Origin: Emticicia agri
GTDB lineage: Bacteria; Bacteroidota; Bacteroidia; Cytophagales; Spirosomataceae
Assembly: GCF_004168285.1 (NCBI RefSeq)
Contig: NZ_SEWF01000047.1
Span: 1 to 38,704 of the forward strand
Reading direction: 5' to 3'
DNA: 38,704 nt
Below are positions 36,124 to 38,704 of the stretch, in pieces; position 1 is the stretch's first letter; every line of letters begins with the position of its first letter. Under the pieces are notes generated by a model. That model saw only the letters and a program-made list of their open reading frames with translations, was not told the DNA's origin and ran no database searches. The position numbers and the translations under genes are program-made.

Positions 36124-36705
36124 CTACTGCTCAAAATAATTTTTTATAGATATAAAAGTATCTTTTGCTCCTGTTATAATTTCATCATCACAGTCATGAG
36201 TTGCTGAATATTCCTGCAATATATGCAAAAAAGTTTTCCAATACTGCCCGGTTTGGTCGCCATATCCGTCAAAATAAGAACCTCCCTGCTCAGGATTAAT
36301 CCCTAAAGTTTTAGAAATGTGTTTTAAAATAACTTTACCTCCTAAAGTTGACCCTTCCATTACATACATACAACCCAAAGCATAACCCACCGAAGAATTC
36401 TGCTCTCCTGAAGCTGAAAAAATGGGCAAGCCTGAAATATCAGACGACAGGTAGCTTAAATCTTCATCTATTAATGGCAGTTTTTCTCTTTTTTGCAAAT
36501 CAGGTAGTGCATCATTCAAAGCCGGAAATACTTCGGCTTCGTAAAAAGCCACTATTTCTCTCATTTTTTGCAGATAAGCCACATAGTTTTCCTGAGCAAC
36601 GTGTTCATTCAGGAGTGCTACCGACAAGGATGTTTGTTCTAAGGCAGAGTGAAGTGTGCTGGTTTGGGTACGGAGTTGGGTAAGAATATTAGCTATTGGA
36701 TTCAT
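36124..36705 (-). CDS. bphO: Biliverdin-producing heme oxygenase of the phytochrome operon
   Basis: 193 residues, helical heme oxygenase fold. H19 in TSTLHSALEQ is the proximal heme ligand and MEGSTLGGKVI (116-126) is the distal Gly-rich helix. It cleaves heme to biliverdin, CO and iron, supplying the chromophore of the phytochrome encoded 3 bases downstream. It lies 34 bases after the response regulator gene. Cytoplasmic, needs an electron donor not seen here. The context makes the chromophore role far more likely than iron scavenging. Confidence 0.94.
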   Translation of the reverse strand: MNPIANILTQLRTQTSTLHSALEQTSLSVALLNEHVAQENYVAYLQKMREIVAFYEAEVFPALNDALPDLQKREKLPLIDEDLSYLSSDISGLPIFSASGEQNSSVGYALGCMYVMEGSTLGGKVILKHISKTLGINPEQGGSYFDGYGDQTGQYWKTFLHILQEYSATHDCDDEIITGAKDTFISIKNYFEQ

Positions 36706-36739
36706 ACATTATTTACTATTGGTAATGAAAGATTTTGCT

Positions 36740-37180
36740 TTAAGCATAGACAAAATCTTTGAATTGCAGTACTTCCGGGTCAATTTTCCAGTTAAAACTT
36801 AATAATTCGGCAAGAATACCTTTAAATTTTGAATAAGAGTTAGGTTTACATACATATAAAGTAGCCCCTGATTCTTTTGCTTTAGCGATAGCATCAGTAT
36901 CGTTAGAAGTAGAGAGAATTACCACAGGCAAATCTTTAATTTCGGAATTTTGCCTCAATTCCGATAAAACCTGAAAACCATCTGTAAAGGGCATATTCAG
37001 GTCGAGAAATAAAATATCGGGTTTGTAATTTATTTCTTTCAGACGATTCAATAGCTCTGAACCATCACTTTGAAACTCAATAGAAGAATCGGGATGAATT
37101 TCATTGATGATTTCTTTGAAGATTTCCTTATCGTCTAAATCATCATCTGTGTAGAAAATATTATAATTCTTAGTTTTCAT
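36740..37180 (-). CDS. Single-domain response regulator (Rcp1-like) of the phytochrome operon
   Basis: 146 residues, one receiver domain and no output domain. Acidic pocket D12-D13-D14, phospho-acceptor D60 in LFLDLNMP, T/S switch in ILSTS (T91) and K112 in CKP. A short C-terminal tail (FNWKIDPEVLQFKDFVYA) is typical of Rcp1-type phytochrome partners. It is the first gene of the operon, ahead of heme oxygenase and kinase, and is the expected phosphate acceptor of the phytochrome. Lacking a DNA-binding domain, it must act through protein contact or as a phosphate relay. Confidence 0.93.
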   Translation of the reverse strand: MKTKNYNIFYTDDDLDDKEIFKEIINEIHPDSSIEFQSDGSELLNRLKEINYKPDILFLDLNMPFTDGFQVLSELRQNSEIKDLPVVILSTSNDTDAIAKAKESGATLYVCKPNSYSKFKGILAELLSFNWKIDPEVLQFKDFVYA

Positions 37181-37232
37181 GAAATCAGTTAAGGGAAGGA
37201 TATTCTATGTATAACTCTTTTTATGGTGGATA

Positions 37233-37277
37233 TAGTATTTTACAATACTAATTAATAACTATGCCTCTATTAGTATT
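37233..37277 (-). promoter_or_regulatory. TAGTATT/AATACTA inverted repeats upstream of the phytochrome operon
   Basis: The heptamer occurs three times: TAGTATT (37233-37239), AATACTA (37244-37250) and TAGTATT (37271-37277). The first two form a perfect hairpin with a TTAC loop; the last two extend to AATACTAAT/ATTAGTATT. They lie 53-97 bases upstream of the response regulator start, where an operator would act. AT-rich, so chance is not excluded. Confidence 0.4.
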
Positions 37278-37421
37278 ATAAAATCAAAGTTCAATAAAAA
37301 CGCTTAAAAAACATAATTTTTTAGATGATTTAATATAAAAACAAGGAAATTTCAATCAAATATGAGTGTAAAATGACCTTTTAAACTGGGTAAAATAATT
37401 TTTATCATTAGCAACAAAGCT

Positions 37422-37499
37422 ATGGCAAAAAAAGAAGAGCAAAGTTTCCTTTATTCTGCTCAGAAAGATATCTTAAATAACCTAAAAGGCATGAGCTAA
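37422..37499 (+). CDS. Possible 25-residue peptide
   Basis: An ATG frame encodes MAKKEEQSFLYSAQKDILNN plus five more residues, then TAA. It has a plausible amphipathic composition, but length alone gives no proof and no neighbour supports it. Could equally be a chance frame or a remnant of a larger gene. Confidence 0.2.
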   Translation: MAKKEEQSFLYSAQKDILNNLKGMS

Positions 37500-37743
37500 G
37501 TCTTTATTTTGAATTGAGATAATAGCTATATTTAAGAATTCTATGCGTACACTATTAAAGACTAAATAATAGAGGTAATAAAATGTAAAATATTCATCAC
37601 TCTGAGGAAAAACGCACTCAATACAATCTTTCCTCTGCTATCTATAATGTTTATAGCAAGGCTGGCACAAAGTTTTTAGTTATTATGATGTGAGTATGAA
37701 TAGAGGTAAGTGAGAATATTAGAAAATAAAAGATGATATATTA

Positions 37744-37787
37744 ACCGCGGCACGGTTACACTCTGACGACTTTAACCGTGCCACGGT
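37744..37787. repeat. Palindromic repeat with GC-rich arms
   Basis: ACCGCGGCACGGTTA (37744-37758) and TAACCGTGCCACGGT (37773-37787) are complementary with one mismatch around a 14-base loop containing CTGACGAC. The arms are far more GC-rich than the flanks. It is not near a gene end, which argues for a mobile REP-like element rather than a terminator. Confidence 0.6.
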
Positions 37788-38007
37788 CGAAAGAAATATG
37801 GATTTAAAAAATCCAATATACCGGAAGTGAAGAACAATAGTTCTAATCTTCCAGATTCCGACAATGCCAAACAGAAAAACCAGTAATGGTTAAAATTCAA
37901 ACAGTAAGCATCCGGAATTATACATAAATGTGATGGAACGCAGTTCTTACGACAATTGAGTTATTTATTAAACTCTCTCTGGTAATTGTGCATTTCATCA
38001 CATTTTT

Positions 38008-38193
38008 TTATAGATAAAGTGCTAAACCTCTCTTCAAATGCTTTTCTTCATCTTCTGTAATAAAGCCAAATAGTTTTATGTACCCGTTCAGCACCTGAAT
38101 CAGATAAAACACATCAATCTCAATTCTTACTTCAGATTTATCCTTTCTGGTTATGTCAGTTTTTAGAAAATCTTTACAAGCGCATACAATCCT
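38008..38193 (-). pseudogene. C-terminal gene remnant, 61 residues without a start
   Basis: On the minus strand the frame is open from a stop just upstream of 38193 to TAA at 38008, with protein-like composition (KSEVRIEIDVFYLIQVLNGY, then FITEDEEKHLKRGLALYL). No ATG, GTG or TTG stands near its beginning, so the 5' part seems lost, perhaps by insertion or decay near the adjacent IS. I do not recognise the parent family. Confidence 0.4.
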
Positions 38194-38229
38194 TTAATAT
38201 GTAGATTATACTACTACACCATTTTAAAA

Positions 38230-38704
38230 TAGTTTGTTGAAAAGAGAGCCAAAAAGGCGAATTTTGTAGCGACGAAGCAAACAAAACTCACACCCAATGA
38301 CTCTCACAGACAAACTTAGCACAATCAAAGGTAAATATCATAAAAGCATGATAGAAAATGTAATGATGGTATTGACAGGTTTACTGACTAGTAAAACGAC
38401 TAATCTTTACAAGATGAAAGACGATATGGCAAAGATAATGGACAAAAAAGGTTTAAAATCAGGTAGTTATTATCAACGTTTAATTCGGTTTTTCAATAGA
38501 TATAGTTCAACGAGGCTTTTTATAGACTTATTACTATGGGTTATCAACAGCCTTATTAAGAAAGCAGATAATTTTTTTTGGATGCAACAGAATGGAAAAT
38601 CGGTTCTTTTGAATTACACGTTTTAGTATTGGCGGCACAAGTAAAAGGTGTAGCCCTACCTGTGTACTTTAAAGTTTATGAACATAAAGGTGTATTATCA
38701 GAAA
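38230..38704 (+). mobile_element. Left part of an IS4-like insertion sequence
   Basis: Comprises the transposase start and about 60 bases of leader (including GAGAGCCAAAAAGGCGAATT) that probably contains the left terminal repeat. The right end is outside the window, so the repeat pair and the boundary cannot be confirmed; the start given is approximate. Confidence 0.45.
38297..38704 (+). CDS. IS4-like transposase, N-terminal part, frame change at a T8 run, cut by window edge
   Basis: The frame from ATG 38297 encodes MTLTDKLSTIKGKYHKSMIE and continues with basic, helical sequence to a stop at 38626. From a run of eight T (38572-38579) the -1 frame takes over with LDATEWKIGSFELHVLVLAA, whose LDATEW matches the first catalytic Asp (38581-38583) of IS4-like DDE transposases, and stays open to the window end. 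So the full protein needs a -1 shift at the T run. This may be programmed slippage on T TTT TTT, as in several IS groups, or a decayed gene. The 3' part is outside the window. Confidence 0.75.

Larger units (their letters stand above)
37181..38296. other. 1.1 kb region between phytochrome operon and right-hand IS
   Basis: No gene of usual size. It holds the phytochrome promoter region, a tiny open frame at 37422-37499, a palindromic repeat at 37744-37787 and a gene remnant on the minus strand at 38008-38193. The rest is AT-rich with many stops in all frames, as expected for decayed sequence near mobile elements. Confidence 0.6.

Noticed and set aside
36348-36683. Plus-strand frame antisense to the heme oxygenase.
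   Set aside because: The heme oxygenase frame has the catalytic His and operon context; this one has no features.
37926-38005. Inverted pair AAATGTGATG / CATCACATTT, 60 bases apart.
   Set aside because: Ten-base arms with a long gap in AT-rich DNA are expected by chance and there is no gene nearby to link it to.
1-38704. CRISPR arrays, tRNA and rRNA genes, riboswitches.
   Set aside because: I found no regularly spaced direct repeats, no cloverleaf-like 3' CCA structures and no rRNA-like stretches on either strand.
1-38704. Composite transposon bounded by the two insertion sequences.
   Set aside because: The two transposases belong to different families and are both cut by the window edge, so they cannot be paired ends of a single composite element on this evidence.

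Overview
This 38.7 kb AT-rich window comes from a member of the Bacteroidota, most likely a Cytophagales-type environmental bacterium. The evidence is a SusC/SusD pair, a second TonB-linked barrel receptor, a very large protein ending in a type A Por (type IX) secretion sorting domain, an ECF sigma gene followed by DUF4097 proteins, and no clear Shine-Dalgarno sequences. I cannot fix genus or species. There are no rRNA or tRNA genes, no CRISPR array and no phage modules.

Layout. (1) 1-726: 3' part of an ISL3/ISAon1-like transposase, cut by the window edge. (2) 1020-4998: an arsenosugar biosynthesis locus. One glycosyltransferase lies on + and converges on a four-gene minus-strand operon: TlpA-like thioredoxin fused to DUF547, AhpD-like peroxidase, radical-SAM ArsS, and a second glycosyltransferase. 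The arsenite methyltransferase that should supply the substrate is not in the window. (3) 5219-6694: an unknown exported protein, then a DUF2975 membrane protein with a small XRE regulator. (4) 6891-11342: ECF sigma factor, membrane-anchored HEAT-repeat protein (probable anti-sigma), two DUF4097 proteins and a membrane-anchored beta-lactamase-like serine hydrolase. (5) 11432-13725: a lectin-like membrane-anchored protein, an intergenic patch of stacked palindromes, a CBM6 lipoprotein and a YciI protein. (6) 13963-19308: SusC, SusD and a small exported protein, with strong terminators. (7) 19548-25121: a 1857-residue secreted M43-type metalloprotease with seven two-part repeats. (8) 25470-29236: two L,D-transpeptidases, a lipoprotein and a charged, disordered protein. 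(9) 29623-33847: a beta-propeller protein, an outer-membrane receptor and an AT-rich orphan. (10) 33862-37180: a light-sensing operon (response regulator, heme oxygenase making biliverdin, bacteriophytochrome kinase). (11) 37181-38704: a mostly non-coding stretch with palindromes and a gene remnant, then the start of an IS4-like transposase whose DDE frame is reached only through a run of eight T.

How the genes work together: the clearest functional units are arsenic detoxification by conversion to arsenosugars; extracytoplasmic stress signalling (sigma/anti-sigma/DUF4097); glycan capture at the cell surface (SusCD, CBM6); peptidoglycan cross-link remodelling (YkuD proteins); and red/far-red light sensing. 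I see no single wholly new system. The best leads are the seven cysteine-paired modules of the giant protease, the TlpA-DUF547 fusion inside the arsenosugar operon, and the TAGTATT inverted repeats in front of the phytochrome operon.
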